Source of the DNA: Ktedonobacterales bacterium
GTDB taxonomy: Bacteria > Chloroflexota > Ktedonobacteria > Ktedonobacterales > JACDGC01
Assembly (NCBI GenBank): GCA_013815535.1
Contig: JACDGC010000001.1
Location: 1 to 64,000 of the forward strand
Length of the DNA stretch: 64,000 nucleotides
Reading direction: 5' to 3'
Shown here: positions 1-9,535 of the stretch, one piece after another
Layout of the letters: each line of letters starts with the position of its first letter
How positions within the stretch are numbered: the first letter of the stretch is position 1
Notes under the pieces: generated by a model
What the model was told of the DNA's origin: nothing
The model's input: only the letters and a program-made list of their open reading frames with translations
The model's database searches: none
Translations under genes and position numbers: made by a program

Positions 1-251
1 GCCACTGGGTCGTTTGGGACTTTCGACCAAGATTTGCTGTCACAAAAGTGCTCTGAGGTGAGGAACTACGTGGCCAACTCCCTGTCAAAAGTGCCATTCT
101 CGCGGCCATGAATTACGTCGCGTCACAACTATCTTGATGCTGGTTGCACGAAGATTCTGTTGCAAGAGGGATTACTTGCTGCTCTGCCACGATGACGCGA
201 TGAAATCGTATAGCATCACTCAGACCTTTTCAGAGTAAAGCTAGCCTGCTA
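1..251. other. No gene recognised at left edge
   Basis: No open frame with a convincing start and ribosome-binding site was seen on either strand. The stretch lies downstream of the minus-strand gene that ends at 356 and may contain its trailer or the remains of an older gene. Confidence 0.4.
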
Positions 252-337
252 TACAGAATGAAAAAATGTACCGATGATTCTGTCGGGGCGCACGTCGCAA
301 ATCTTACACATTCGCAGGTACAATTTTTCATTCTGTA
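252..337. repeat. Long imperfect inverted repeat, 21-bp arms
   Basis: The arms are 252-272 and 317-337. They are complementary at 20 of 21 positions and enclose a 44-bp spacer. The pair sits just beyond the 3' end of the recombinase/ORF3-like fusion gene that ends at 356. It could be a transcription terminator, a recombination site or the end of a small mobile element; the sequence alone does not decide. Confidence 0.7.
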
Positions 338-355
338 AGCCCATGCGTGCCTCCT

Positions 356-1462
356 TCACCACGAACTTGTCTCAGCGGAAGGAGTGAGGATGGCACGCAA
401 TTGCACATTCATTTCACCGATGATGCAGGCATTCGGATCGAATTTGCTCCCCAATCGTTTCACGATATCCTTGTTCTCCCATGCCCTTGGTCGATGCAGG
501 GCTTCAAGGTAGCGCTCGTATTCATAGGGGTCGGTGCAATTCACCGGTGGACAGGCTTTTCGTCCCTCGATGACGCGCGGATAGGTGGCACGGGGTTTTG
601 GCGGCGCTTCACTCTCCATCCGCACTTCATGGCGCCAATCCTGGGAAGGATAGGTGAAGCGGAAGGTATTGCCGACCCACGCCATCTCATAGAAGGGCGC
701 GGTGCCGGACCAGCTATCCGTGGCCTGCCCCTTGGGGAAATGATACTGTTGGCTCCCTTTTGTGAGGGCCAGCGCCTGACCTAACGGCCATCCTACTGCG
801 GTGATGAGGATTTTAGCAACATCGTTGAGGGTGGTCTCATCCGGGATGGCAATGCGTCGCCAGCAGATCTCCTGACCATAGGTACCCAACAGCGTCACAT
901 ACACCTGGTAGATATGGCTTATCCGTGGCGGGCGGGGCGCGGACTGAGGAAGCGCACTGCGACCTCCCCACGGCAGCCGCTTGGGCGGTGGAGCGACAGG
1001 CGGGGTGATGGGCGTGAGAATGGGGGGACAGACCAGTCCGGTCGTGCCAATCGGACCGCCGCGATACATCGCGCTATGGTCAAGGATATTCCGAATCGTT
1101 GACACATGCCATTTTTTCCCGTTAGGGGCTGGGATACCTTCAGCATTGAGCGTTCTTACCATCCAGCTGAAGCTTTGTTCTTCTTCGTGCCAGGCAGCAA
1201 TGCGACGAATGACGGCGGCTTGCTGCTCAACCACCATGACTCCGTGGGTCGAGCGTCTGATACCATACCCCAGCCGCCCCCCGTGATCGCCGACACTCAG
1301 TCCTTGTTCTTGCTGGCGCCGCGCTCGTTGAACCCGTAGCTGTTCTTTATGATAGTCAGCGATAGCGGTGCGCACCTGGGTCAGCGCGACAGCATCTACC
1401 CCTTGCTCACTGAGGGTGGTCAAGATCGCATCGAGTTCGCGTAAGGCAATGGTCGAGCGCAT
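356..1462 (-). CDS. Recombinase-tail / pRiA4b ORF-3-like fusion protein
   Basis: The 368-residue protein joins two recognisable parts. Residues about 62-135 resemble the Recombinase domain of large serine recombinases (GGRLGYGIRR, then LNAEGIPAPNGKKW and TIRNIL), but the N-terminal catalytic resolvase domain with its nucleophilic serine is absent. Residues about 186-335 resemble the plasmid pRiA4b ORF-3 family, which includes TnpR-like proteins of IS1096-type elements (YQVYVTLLG, YPRVIEGRKACPP). A proline-rich linker joins them. An SD-like GGGGAGG precedes the ATG. The gene is the last of a minus-strand set behind the SWIM and SNF2 genes. Without a catalytic domain it is more likely a DNA-binding or accessory protein than an active recombinase; the function is inferred. 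Confidence 0.7.
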   Translation of the reverse strand: MRSTIALRELDAILTTLSEQGVDAVALTQVRTAIADYHKEQLRVQRARRQQEQGLSVGDHGGRLGYGIRRSTHGVMVVEQQAAVIRRIAAWHEEEQSFSWMVRTLNAEGIPAPNGKKWHVSTIRNILDHSAMYRGGPIGTTGLVCPPILTPITPPVAPPPKRLPWGGRSALPQSAPRPPRISHIYQVYVTLLGTYGQEICWRRIAIPDETTLNDVAKILITAVGWPLGQALALTKGSQQYHFPKGQATDSWSGTAPFYEMAWVGNTFRFTYPSQDWRHEVRMESEAPPKPRATYPRVIEGRKACPPVNCTDPYEYERYLEALHRPRAWENKDIVKRLGSKFDPNACIIGEMNVQLRAILTPSAETSSW

Positions 1463-1552
1463 CAGCGAACCTCCCCGGTGTTGAGCATGCTGGATCTCCT
1501 ACCTCTAAAGAAAGCACGTGCCAGAACGGTTACCACATTTTTGCCATCCATT

Positions 1553-2332
1553 TTATGCGCCTGCATCTTCCCAGCGTTGGCGTTGGCCAAAGAGCGATGC
1601 TGCCTCATACCACGGCATGAGGTCGACGTGCATCGGTGGATCATCCGCTTCCGGGGGAGGAAGATACCCTTCTTGCAAGAGGTGGCCAATCGGTGGCAAC
1701 TTTTCATCGTTGGGCGGTAGGGCCTCGCTGGGAAGTTCCTTCCCGGTCCAAAATTGCTCGAACGTCAACGTGGCGGCCTCATCCTGCTGTTCGGCGGGAG
1801 CAGCATTGAGGCGCTGCAAGAGATCGGGGAGGGCCATGCCATTGAGGCGCAGGATCAATGCCTGTTGGCGGTCGAATTCCTGCGCGAGCAGATACAATAG
1901 CGTCGTCATATGGAGGCATAAATGGACCGCGACCAGGGAACACTCACAGTGACCGGTGAAATCGGATGGGAAGAGCGAAAGGTTACTTTGCTGAATGCTG
2001 CTCTCGAAGGCGGCGGTTATTTCGTGACGACGGAGTTCGGCGATCCGTTCCGGCTGGGAGCGCAACCCTTCGATGAGGGGTTTCCAGACCGCCGCCGACC
2101 ACCACGGCGTTTGCACCACCACCTCGTAGGAGCGACCGTCGATAATAACGGTCCCGGTGATGCTCCCTCGGGCAATGGCCAAACGTTCGAGCATCGCATC
2201 GGTGGCTGCACGCCGTCCGCGAGACCAGATCTCACCGCTCCCTTTGGCAATCAGGTCGAGATGAGCGATCCAGGCTCTCGCCAGGCGGCCCCAGACAAAT
2301 TGATCGAGCTGCGCGGGCGGACGAGAGTTCAT
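1553..2332 (-). CDS. SWIM zinc-finger protein
   Basis: The 259-residue protein carries the SWIM signature CxC-x7-CxH at C129, C131, C139 and H141, followed by the helix LLYLLAQEFDRQ. This matches actinobacterial and chloroflexal SWIM proteins whose genes sit beside an SNF2 helicase. Here the gene starts 6 bp after the SNF2 stop codon, so the two are almost certainly co-transcribed and probably act together on DNA or nucleoprotein. The C-terminal third (after about residue 175) is acidic and low in recognisable features. The exact role of bacterial SWIM/SNF2 pairs is not established. Confidence 0.8.
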   Translation of the reverse strand: MNSRPPAQLDQFVWGRLARAWIAHLDLIAKGSGEIWSRGRRAATDAMLERLAIARGSITGTVIIDGRSYEVVVQTPWWSAAVWKPLIEGLRSQPERIAELRRHEITAAFESSIQQSNLSLFPSDFTGHCECSLVAVHLCLHMTTLLYLLAQEFDRQQALILRLNGMALPDLLQRLNAAPAEQQDEAATLTFEQFWTGKELPSEALPPNDEKLPPIGHLLQEGYLPPPEADDPPMHVDLMPWYEAASLFGQRQRWEDAGA

Positions 2333-2338
2333 CTTTAA

Positions 2339-5300
2339 CTACTCCAGATACATTGGCTCGAAGGCGGCCAGGCTATCCTGTTGCAGGGCGAGCAGGTCTC
2401 GCAGCTGATCGATACTCAGCTTCTCCAGATCGTGTTCGTTGGACACGATGATATCATCCGCCAGGCGCTGCTTGCCGTCGATCAGATCGGCGATGCGTTG
2501 CTCCAAGGTCCCGGCACATACGAGAGTATGCACATGGACCGTTTTTGTCTGGCCGATCCGGTGTGCGCGGTCGGTTGCTTGGTCCTCGGCGGCCTTCGTC
2601 CACCAGCGATCGTAATGGATGACCGTGCTGGCACGGACTAAATTCAGGGCATTTCCGCCCGCCTTGAGCGAGATGAGGAAAATGCGCGGGCCCTGCTCCT
2701 CATGCTCGAAGCGCTCGACCATTTCTGCCCGCTGTTTCCGTGTTGAATGGCCCGCGAAGAACAGCACCTCCTCGCCGAAGCGCTCCGCGAGATAGGGTTG
2801 GAGCGTTTTGCCCCAATCAGCGAATTGGGTGAAGACAAGGATACGCTGATCTTCGGCGAGCGCATCTGCCAAAAGTTCTTCGAGCCGTAGTAACTTTCCT
2901 GACCGACGTGGGAGGGGGGAACGTTCTTTGAGATAATGCGCTGGATGATTGCAACACTGTTTGAGCCGCTGAATGAGGCGGAACACCGCTCCCTGTCGTT
3001 TGAATGGATCCGTATCGGCCAGCGTCTCTTCCATATGTTGCAAGATGCCTGCGTAGATGCCGGCTTGCTCCGTTGTGAGGGTGCAATACTCGATTTCTTC
3101 GATCTTGGGGGGCAACTCCGGCGCAATTTCGGGATCGGTCTTGAGCCGTCGCAGGATGAATGGCGCGAGCAATTGTTGGAGCTCGTGTTTGGCATCATCG
3201 TCGTCGCGCTGCATGGGGAGGATGAATCGCTGGCGAAAGGCTTCCTGGCTGCCTAATAACCCCGGATTGAGAAAGCTTTCGATGGCATGGATGTCGAGCG
3301 CGGAATTTTCCACGGGCGTGCCCGTCAGCGCCAGGCGATAGCGTGCGTTCAATGCCCTGGCAGCACGCGCCTGTTTGGTCCCATGATTTTTGACTTGATG
3401 GGCCTCATCGAGGATCACGCCCTGCCACGGGATCTGGCGCAGCAATTCCACGTCTCTGAGGAGGACCTGGTAGCTGGTTACCACCAATTCGTGGCGTAGC
3501 GCGGCCTGCCAGAGATCCTCGCGATGGCGCCGTTGCCCATGATGGATGAGTGGGTTCAGATTGCAGAAGCGCTGCGCTTCCTGCTGCCAGTTCGTGACGG
3601 AGGAAGTGGTCGTGACGACGAGAAATGGGCCGCTATTGGGGCGGGCGCGTTGATATTGCAGCAAGGCTAACGCTTGAACCGTCTTCCCGAGCCCCATCGA
3701 GTCAGCAAGCAAGGGACTCAAGCCATGTTCGGTCAGGAAGAAGAGCCAATTGACGCCGCGTTGCTGATAGGGGCGCAACGTGGCGTTGAGTCCCGGTGGG
3801 GGCGGCAATTCCTTGATTTTCTGATGTCCCCGTAAGTACCCCATTAGCTCGTCGATGGATCCTTGCGAAATCCACTCTTCCTGAACGCCGGGTACCGGGG
3901 TACGCTCTTGGTCAAGGAAGATCTGCAGCATTTGCGTAAAGGTCGTTTTACGCCGTCGGCGAATGAGGGCGAGGCCATGTTGCAGCGCCTGTTGATCGAG
4001 ACGTGCCCAGCGTCCGCGCCAGCGAACGAGCGGTGATTTCAGCGCGGCAAGCGTCTCCAATTCGCGCAGCGTGATCGTCTCATCCCCTAACGCCAGTTGC
4101 CAATCGACCTCGAGGAGGGCATCATACGTGAGGGTTGCTTCCTCCCCAGTGGGTTGGCGAATGGCTCCGGAGACCGTCAAGGTGCGCCGCTGGGTGGCCT
4201 CTTCCCACCACGTAGGGAAATAGACCCCGAACCCGGCCGCAATCAAGGTGGGAGCCTCGTCACGTAAAAACGTCAGCAATTCATCGGTGGTGCAGGTGGC
4301 GCTCGTCAGCGCGTCGCAATCAATCCTGCCATGCAGCATGGGGCTATAGGCCAGGGCGTAACGGAGAATTTCTCGGCAGCGGGTAGCGGAGATCGTCTTA
4401 AACCCACTGGGCAGCTCGCTGGCTATCTCGGATATCGCACTCAGGGGGAAGCGTGAACTGGGATCGGTGACATCTTCTAAAAATGGGCTCAGCGTCCATG
4501 TCTCATCCTCTTCGGTAGACGGCTCATAGACCTGCCAGACCAATCGCACGGGGAGCTCGCGCACCATCTCCGCTCGTGCGCGCCACTCTGCCAGGTGGAG
4601 ATGCCATTTCATGGCTGCGGCGCTGGGAAGTGGGAGGGCCGGATTTGTGGCTTGTAGGGCCTGCAACCAGAGCTGATAGGGTGAAGAGAGGCGAGTGGGT
4701 TGCCCATCGTTGGCGCTGCGGGCTTGGAGGCAGATCCGCATCTGTCCATCGACCATGCCCCGCAGAATGGCTTCACAGGCATCTTCCGCTGGCAGCAAGG
4801 CTCCGTCACTGTGTAGGTGTTGCGCGGCACGGCAGACGAGGGGCATATGGCGGGCAAACATGGCGCACCGTAGCTGCTCCTTCTGATCGAGGATTGGTTC
4901 CCAGGCGGCGGTGATGTTGCCTTGTGGGGCCAGGCGGGTCGTTGGTAACACTCGGCCACCCGCTAACAGGACGGCAGCGTATTGGGCCAACGACGCCCAG
5001 AAAGCGAGATCGTAGCCCATCTCGATATCCGCAAAGTTTTCCCAGAGGCTGGGGATTGCCAAGAAGAAGAGCGCGGCATCGACCATCGTGATGTATTGCC
5101 CGATGACGGTCCAGGCATGGAGGCGGGGGGTGAGATGCGTTGGTGGTTGCCCGCCATCGATGAGCTTGGCAGGCAGGGGACACTGCTTATAGGTTGGCAG
5201 CCAGAGCGGCGCTGAAGCCAGTTCTGGCGGGAAGAAGACGCCAGCAGCGGTGAGGAGGCGGCGGAAGATACCTTCCACTTCGTCTCTTTTGGCGGACAAT

Positions 5301-5560
5301 GGTTGAAAAGGATACGTTGGGGTGGTGTTGGTGGACAGGGCATAGCTTGGCTCTTTGGCTGAGGCCCATTCGCCACGTAGGTGTTTGTTCAGTTCGGCGA
5401 GGTCTGGCGGTCGTTCCAGCCAGAGGAACACCACGTCGCGCGCCAGCGTGGCATGCAAGACATATGGCATCGGCCCCAATCCCCCTTGCAGCGTATCATA
5501 GCACCTGGGTCGCGTCGGAGCATAGCATGGGGGACTCTCTGTTTGCGCTAGCTTCATCAT
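2339..5560 (-). CDS. SNF2-family DEAD/DEAH helicase (HepA/RapA-like)
   Basis: This is a large (1073 aa) Swi2/Snf2-type ATPase. The N-terminal half matches the bacterial SNF2-associated region. The motor begins near residue 600. Motif I is DSMGLGKT near 620, motif II is DEAH near 717, motif III is TGTPVEN, and motif VI is TDRAHRIGQ near 998. All ATPase motifs look intact, so it should be an ATP-driven translocase remodelling protein-DNA or RNA polymerase complexes. The listed ATG directly follows AGGAG. A second start at 5470 (MPYVLHATL) has a purine-rich leader and may be the true one. It heads the minus-strand set with the SWIM gene 6 bp downstream. Confidence 0.92.
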   Translation of the reverse strand: MMKLAQTESPPCYAPTRPRCYDTLQGGLGPMPYVLHATLARDVVFLWLERPPDLAELNKHLRGEWASAKEPSYALSTNTTPTYPFQPLSAKRDEVEGIFRRLLTAAGVFFPPELASAPLWLPTYKQCPLPAKLIDGGQPPTHLTPRLHAWTVIGQYITMVDAALFFLAIPSLWENFADIEMGYDLAFWASLAQYAAVLLAGGRVLPTTRLAPQGNITAAWEPILDQKEQLRCAMFARHMPLVCRAAQHLHSDGALLPAEDACEAILRGMVDGQMRICLQARSANDGQPTRLSSPYQLWLQALQATNPALPLPSAAAMKWHLHLAEWRARAEMVRELPVRLVWQVYEPSTEEDETWTLSPFLEDVTDPSSRFPLSAISEIASELPSGFKTISATRCREILRYALAYSPMLHGRIDCDALTSATCTTDELLTFLRDEAPTLIAAGFGVYFPTWWEEATQRRTLTVSGAIRQPTGEEATLTYDALLEVDWQLALGDETITLRELETLAALKSPLVRWRGRWARLDQQALQHGLALIRRRRKTTFTQMLQIFLDQERTPVPGVQEEWISQGSIDELMGYLRGHQKIKELPPPPGLNATLRPYQQRGVNWLFFLTEHGLSPLLADSMGLGKTVQALALLQYQRARPNSGPFLVVTTTSSVTNWQQEAQRFCNLNPLIHHGQRRHREDLWQAALRHELVVTSYQVLLRDVELLRQIPWQGVILDEAHQVKNHGTKQARAARALNARYRLALTGTPVENSALDIHAIESFLNPGLLGSQEAFRQRFILPMQRDDDDAKHELQQLLAPFILRRLKTDPEIAPELPPKIEEIEYCTLTTEQAGIYAGILQHMEETLADTDPFKRQGAVFRLIQRLKQCCNHPAHYLKERSPLPRRSGKLLRLEELLADALAEDQRILVFTQFADWGKTLQPYLAERFGEEVLFFAGHSTRKQRAEMVERFEHEEQGPRIFLISLKAGGNALNLVRASTVIHYDRWWTKAAEDQATDRAHRIGQTKTVHVHTLVCAGTLEQRIADLIDGKQRLADDIIVSNEHDLEKLSIDQLRDLLALQQDSLAAFEPMYLE

Positions 5561-5710
5561 CTCCTAGGAAGCTTCGCGCATAAACTGTGCTTGGTATTGG
5601 GCTACAGACAAATCGGGAATAGAGCCTCCTATGGGCTTTCAGGTGCGATCTGACGATAAGATACGACGACCTATATAACTACCATGTGAGGTGATGCGAT
5701 TCTGGTCTAT

Positions 5711-6019
5711 GTGGCTCTGACCCTGGCTGACGTTCTCGCCTGGCTGGAAGAATCCCGTTACCATGTGCTGGAATATAGTGCTGATTGTCATCGGGCCTTT
5801 ATTCAGGATGAGGATGCCGTCGAGCACCCTTTCATCCCGGTCGCCATCGCCCGCCAACTGCTGGCCAACGGGCAGATCGCGGTCTGGCGCTACATCGGTC
5901 AGTGGAATCGAGGCTATCATTCGTATCGGCCCACGGCCTGGGTGGAGGAGTGGAAGCGTGTCTATGGCGTCGAGGTTGAAGTGGCCGCCGCACGATTGGC
6001 GTTGTCCAATGGAAAGTAA
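5711..6019 (+). CDS. Small hypothetical protein
   Basis: A 102-residue protein read from GTG, with GAGGTGAT at 5688-5695 as a somewhat distant ribosome-binding site. The composition (AWLEESRYHVLEYS, WNRGYHSYRPTAWVEEW) is protein-like, with many aromatic residues, no membrane segment and no family I recognise. It is divergent from the SNF2 gene and followed by another plus-strand hypothetical gene. The frame is preferred over two competing frames because of its amino-acid composition; moderate certainty. Confidence 0.5.
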   Translation: MALTLADVLAWLEESRYHVLEYSADCHRAFIQDEDAVEHPFIPVAIARQLLANGQIAVWRYIGQWNRGYHSYRPTAWVEEWKRVYGVEVEVAAARLALSNGK

Positions 6020-6139
6020 CCCTGAGAGGGCCAACAGAACACGCAAATTTTAGAATATAGTACAGATGTGCTCTCTAAAGGGCAACATTTCTGCATGCTA
6101 CAATATGGGCAGACACATGAAAGTAGGGAGAAAGACGCT

Positions 6140-6661
6140 ATGGCGGATACAGAACGATTGCGTGAGCTGGCCCAAGTAGCACGCGCCCAACCAGCCATAC
6201 CCGCCGTCGCTTCCTTAGCGGTCACGCCCGTCGAATATGGGCGCGAAGAGGCAGAAGAGGTGTTGGGGCGGCTGCGCACGCTGCTCCAGCCCGATACGTT
6301 TGCTGCCTTTGATTTCACGATCAGGACGAGACGAATGGGCGCAGATGCTCGTGTTTGGTATGTAGGATTCGATCTCGATATGCGGGAATGGCGTGTCACA
6401 AGCGCAGGTGAATGGCGAGGCATGTACTTCGTTCCCAATGAAGGACTAGAGTTTCATACCCCTGGTTATGAGATTGAGTCGTATCATAGCGCCGATCTTG
6501 CATTGAAAGGGAAAGAACGCGCTGAGGTGACAGGAGATGAACCTCATAGTACAACCATGCTGCGCTACGTGCCCGATGGGCATCCTGAAACATTTGAGGC
6601 GCGCCTTCTCATCGCCATCGACGATTGGGAACGGGATCACCCATCGCAAGAGGATGAGTGA
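6140..6661 (+). CDS. Hypothetical protein
   Basis: A 173-residue soluble acidic protein. The start MADTERLREL is chosen because TAGGGAGA lies about 10 bases upstream; an upstream GTG at 6068 has no such site. The centre (residues about 60-120: TRRMGADARVWYVGFDLDMREWRV) looks like a beta-rich domain. No family was recognised. It may be co-transcribed with the small gene at 5711. Confidence 0.6.
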   Translation: MADTERLRELAQVARAQPAIPAVASLAVTPVEYGREEAEEVLGRLRTLLQPDTFAAFDFTIRTRRMGADARVWYVGFDLDMREWRVTSAGEWRGMYFVPNEGLEFHTPGYEIESYHSADLALKGKERAEVTGDEPHSTTMLRYVPDGHPETFEARLLIAIDDWERDHPSQEDE

Positions 6662-6777
6662 TTAGATCGATCCTTTTTTATCGAAATAACGCGAAAAGCC
6701 CCCGTTTTCCCAGCGGAGGATTGTGACTCGTAGAATGGTTATTCCGTATTCTCGATGAAGCTTGCTTCGATTGATTG

Positions 6778-7107
6778 CTAGCTTGTTGAGGGGACTATGG
6801 GCGGAAATACCCTTTCCTCATAGCAGTTCCAACAGAGCCAACCATCGTGGAGCGCGGTCGTAGAATTGGGCATTATTTCGACGCCACATTGCATACAGTA
6901 ATCTTTGAAATAACACCTGGTTGAAGGGCAACGACCTTCGCTACATAGACACTCCCGGTCATCCGCTACGCCGCAACAGGTACATGGCAAAGGAGAATCA
7001 TCATCAAGAAGCATTTCCTCTTCGATCATGCTTTGTATCAACTCATGGAGAATGTCCTGTGCCCAAGCGCGCTGCCGTCTCAATGTTTTCCGATTCTTCT
7101 TGCTCAT
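6778..7107 (-). CDS. Small cysteine-rich, probably zinc-binding protein
   Basis: A 109-residue protein starting MSKKNRKTLRRQ. A strong SD GAGGTGAC lies at 7111-7118 just ahead of the ATG, which excludes the longer upstream reading. The N-terminus is basic. The C-terminal half carries several CxxC-type pairs (CTCC, CMQC, CWNC) likely to hold one or two zinc ions. No catalytic motif was recognised. It could be a nucleic-acid-binding adaptor; the function is unknown. Confidence 0.65.
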   Translation of the reverse strand: MSKKNRKTLRRQRAWAQDILHELIQSMIEEEMLLDDDSPLPCTCCGVADDRECLCSEGRCPSTRCYFKDYCMQCGVEIMPNSTTALHDGWLCWNCYEERVFPPIVPSTS

Positions 7108-7230
7108 GTTGTCACCTCTCGTTTCTTTTGCACACGTAGTGTGCGAGTCAATCACTCGCCTTCCTCGTTGAGCGTCGCAACAAAGGTATTCCTTAGAATC
7201 CATCAGCACAGGTGCTCACAGGCGTATGTC

Positions 7231-9525
7231 TCACCCGAAATGCGTCAGGGTTGCGAACCCAGCGAGGGCCATACAATACCAGCCGGTGAAGATGAGATAA
7301 GTGATGTGATCGGCTCGCTTGCCGCGTTGCGCGATGAGCCGCCAGCCGATGAGCCATGCTAGGGTGGCGAGGGCGAGTTCGATCACGAATCGCAGACTGG
7401 ACGGCGGGAATGACGCTGTGAGTAAGAGATGGAACGCGATAGGGAGGAAGATGAAGGCTGCTAGGAGGATGCGGCGCACAGCCGCTTCCCCCCACATGAT
7501 TGGCAGGGTATGGCGGTCACGCGCCCGATCTCCGCTGATATCACGCAGATCCTGGATCGAGATGACTAATGTAACGATGACGGCGAGGGCTACTATCCAC
7601 CGCGCGGCCGTCATGGTGAGCGGTTGGGCGATCTGCCAAACACTGCCGAGTTCGGCCATGACGCCAAGGCCCATCACCCCATTCTTCCACCAGGGCGACC
7701 GATCCCAGCCCAAAGCAGAGGTGAGCGAAATGACGATCCAGAGGGCCGAGAACGTGAGGATATGGGCGACCAGCCCTAACCCGATAAACACGCCGACGAT
7801 GATCGACCAGCGCACCCATGCCCCACGCACGGAGAGGAGGCCACGGACCAGCGGGCGATCTGGTTTATTGATCGCATCTTCCGCTATTCCGGCGATCTGG
7901 TTGGCGATCGTGAAGCAGAGGCCGAAGCAGATAAAATACCCTAGCGCAAAGCCCCAGGTCACCAGGGGATGTTGGTGTGGCACGGGGAGCGCGGCGAGGA
8001 TGAAGAGGAGCGGCGGAATGATCGCTGCGGGGACATCGTACCGCAGAAATCCCATGAGGATGCCTCCCTCTTTGATCAGCCTTTGGGTGAACTGTCCCGT
8101 CCAATGGGTCAGGTGCCGAGCCCATCCTGCTGAACGTGTCCTGAAGACACGCGCCACCGGACGCACGATTCGTATGGCGGAAGTAGTGTGTCCAGGCTGG
8201 TAGCGTTGTGGCACGGTAGACCGCCGCGCAACGCCCTCACCGGGGATGCGGATATGCCATATCCACGGGATGGCGGCCAGCGCGATGAGGCTGCCAACGA
8301 TCAACGTGCCATAAATGCCCAGCGCCAACGAAAGGATCCCGGCCAACAATGCCCCAAGGGGTACCGTTCCCACGGCGAAGCAGGTATACGATGCGAGGAC
8401 GCGCCCCATCATGACCGGCGGGATCGTTTGCTGGCGAATGCTCCGCAGGAGGACATTCAGCAAGGCTTGGCCGAAACCGTTGAGGCCGAATGCTAATGCC
8501 AGGATCAGACTGATGCTGGTCGGTGTCCCCACCGCGAGCGGAATGCAGAGTAGTCCGGCCACGCTGATACTTATGGCCAGGCGCAGGGCGGTTTGTATCC
8601 GCCAGCGCTGCAAGAGGGTGGCGGACAGCACGGCACCCAGAAGGGCACCGCAACTGCCCATTGCCAGAATCGCTCCCATCCATACGGGGGCGACGCCGTG
8701 GTGATGCGCATAGAGCAGCCAGAGGGTTAGGATGATCTGTTCCGCCAAGTTGTAAATGCCCGACATCGCGGTGAGGGCGCGCAAATGGGTATGCCTGAAC
8801 GTGTAGGTGAGTCCGCTGCGGATTTCGTGGAGCAACGGTCGCCGCTCTTCCAGGGGAGGTGGCAGCGGTTCGTGCGCTGGTGTTGCCATCGTACTCAGGC
8901 CTGCGACGGCAAATGATACGGCATCGATGGCAATGGCACACGGCGCCGTCAGGAATTGGACCAGTAAGCCGGCGATGCCTGGCCCCGCAATCTTCGCGGA
9001 TGACGCGCTGATCTGCAATTTACTGTTGCCGCTCACGATGTGTTCCGGTGCCAGGATGACCCCGACATACGCCTGGTAGGCCAGGTTGAAGATGACGGCG
9101 CAGACGCCTGCGGCGAAAGCGACGCAGTAGAGTAAGGGGAACGAGAGCTGGTGCGTGAACCAGGCCAAAGGAATCATGGCTAGCAATCCCGCGCGGGCCA
9201 GGTTGGTCCACACGATGAGTGGACGCCGACGGCGCTGGTCGACCCACACCCCAAATGCCAGGGAGAAGAGCAGATAGGGGAGCCATGCCAAGGCATCGAG
9301 TAAGCCGATCTCGAAGGCCGTCGCCTGGAGGGCGAGGATGGCGGTGAATGGGAGGGCGATAACCGTGATCTCGGTGCCAAAGAGGGAGATCGTTTCGCCG
9401 GCCCAGAGGCGGCAGAACGCGGCATTCTGCCAAAGGGAATGGGATCGCCCCATTGGCGGGCTGGGTGCCGCAACGCTGGAATTGCTGGTGGGTGGGGGGG
9501 CGATAAGGGTCTGCGACATAGCCAA
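7231..9525 (-). CDS. MFS transporter fused to UbiA-type prenyltransferase
   Basis: The 764-residue membrane protein has two halves. Residues about 25-430 form a 12-helix MFS exporter of the enterobactin/macrolide-efflux type (FCRLWAGETISLFG; GVWVDQRRRR loop). Residues about 470-764 form a UbiA superfamily domain. Its first motif, NQIAGIAEDAINKPDRP, is a variant of NDxxDxxxD in which the last Asp is kept but the first two are Gln and Gly. Its second motif, DLRDISGDRARDRHTLP, is the usual DxxDxxGD form. UbiA enzymes prenylate aromatic acceptors, and relatives with altered first motifs include membrane terpene cyclases. The start is TTG at 9525 or ATG at 9519 behind AAGGAG. It is last in a tightly coupled operon. 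Physical fusion of transferase and exporter suggests make-and-export of a lipid or terpenoid; this is inferred. Confidence 0.82.
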   Translation of the reverse strand: MAMSQTLIAPPPTSNSSVAAPSPPMGRSHSLWQNAAFCRLWAGETISLFGTEITVIALPFTAILALQATAFEIGLLDALAWLPYLLFSLAFGVWVDQRRRRPLIVWTNLARAGLLAMIPLAWFTHQLSFPLLYCVAFAAGVCAVIFNLAYQAYVGVILAPEHIVSGNSKLQISASSAKIAGPGIAGLLVQFLTAPCAIAIDAVSFAVAGLSTMATPAHEPLPPPLEERRPLLHEIRSGLTYTFRHTHLRALTAMSGIYNLAEQIILTLWLLYAHHHGVAPVWMGAILAMGSCGALLGAVLSATLLQRWRIQTALRLAISISVAGLLCIPLAVGTPTSISLILALAFGLNGFGQALLNVLLRSIRQQTIPPVMMGRVLASYTCFAVGTVPLGALLAGILSLALGIYGTLIVGSLIALAAIPWIWHIRIPGEGVARRSTVPQRYQPGHTTSAIRIVRPVARVFRTRSAGWARHLTHWTGQFTQRLIKEGGILMGFLRYDVPAAIIPPLLFILAALPVPHQHPLVTWGFALGYFICFGLCFTIANQIAGIAEDAINKPDRPLVRGLLSVRGAWVRWSIIVGVFIGLGLVAHILTFSALWIVISLTSALGWDRSPWWKNGVMGLGVMAELGSVWQIAQPLTMTAARWIVALAVIVTLVISIQDLRDISGDRARDRHTLPIMWGEAAVRRILLAAFIFLPIAFHLLLTASFPPSSLRFVIELALATLAWLIGWRLIAQRGKRADHITYLIFTGWYCMALAGFATLTHFG

Positions 9526-9535
9526 GGAAGCTCCT

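Noticed and set aside
347..784. Plus-strand ORF of 145 codons
   Set aside because: It lies opposite the fusion gene at 356-1462, has no SD and a proline/arginine-rich composition; a shadow.
1462..1707. Minus-strand 81-codon ORF
   Set aside because: It overlaps the SWIM gene's 3' end in another frame and has no ribosome-binding site.
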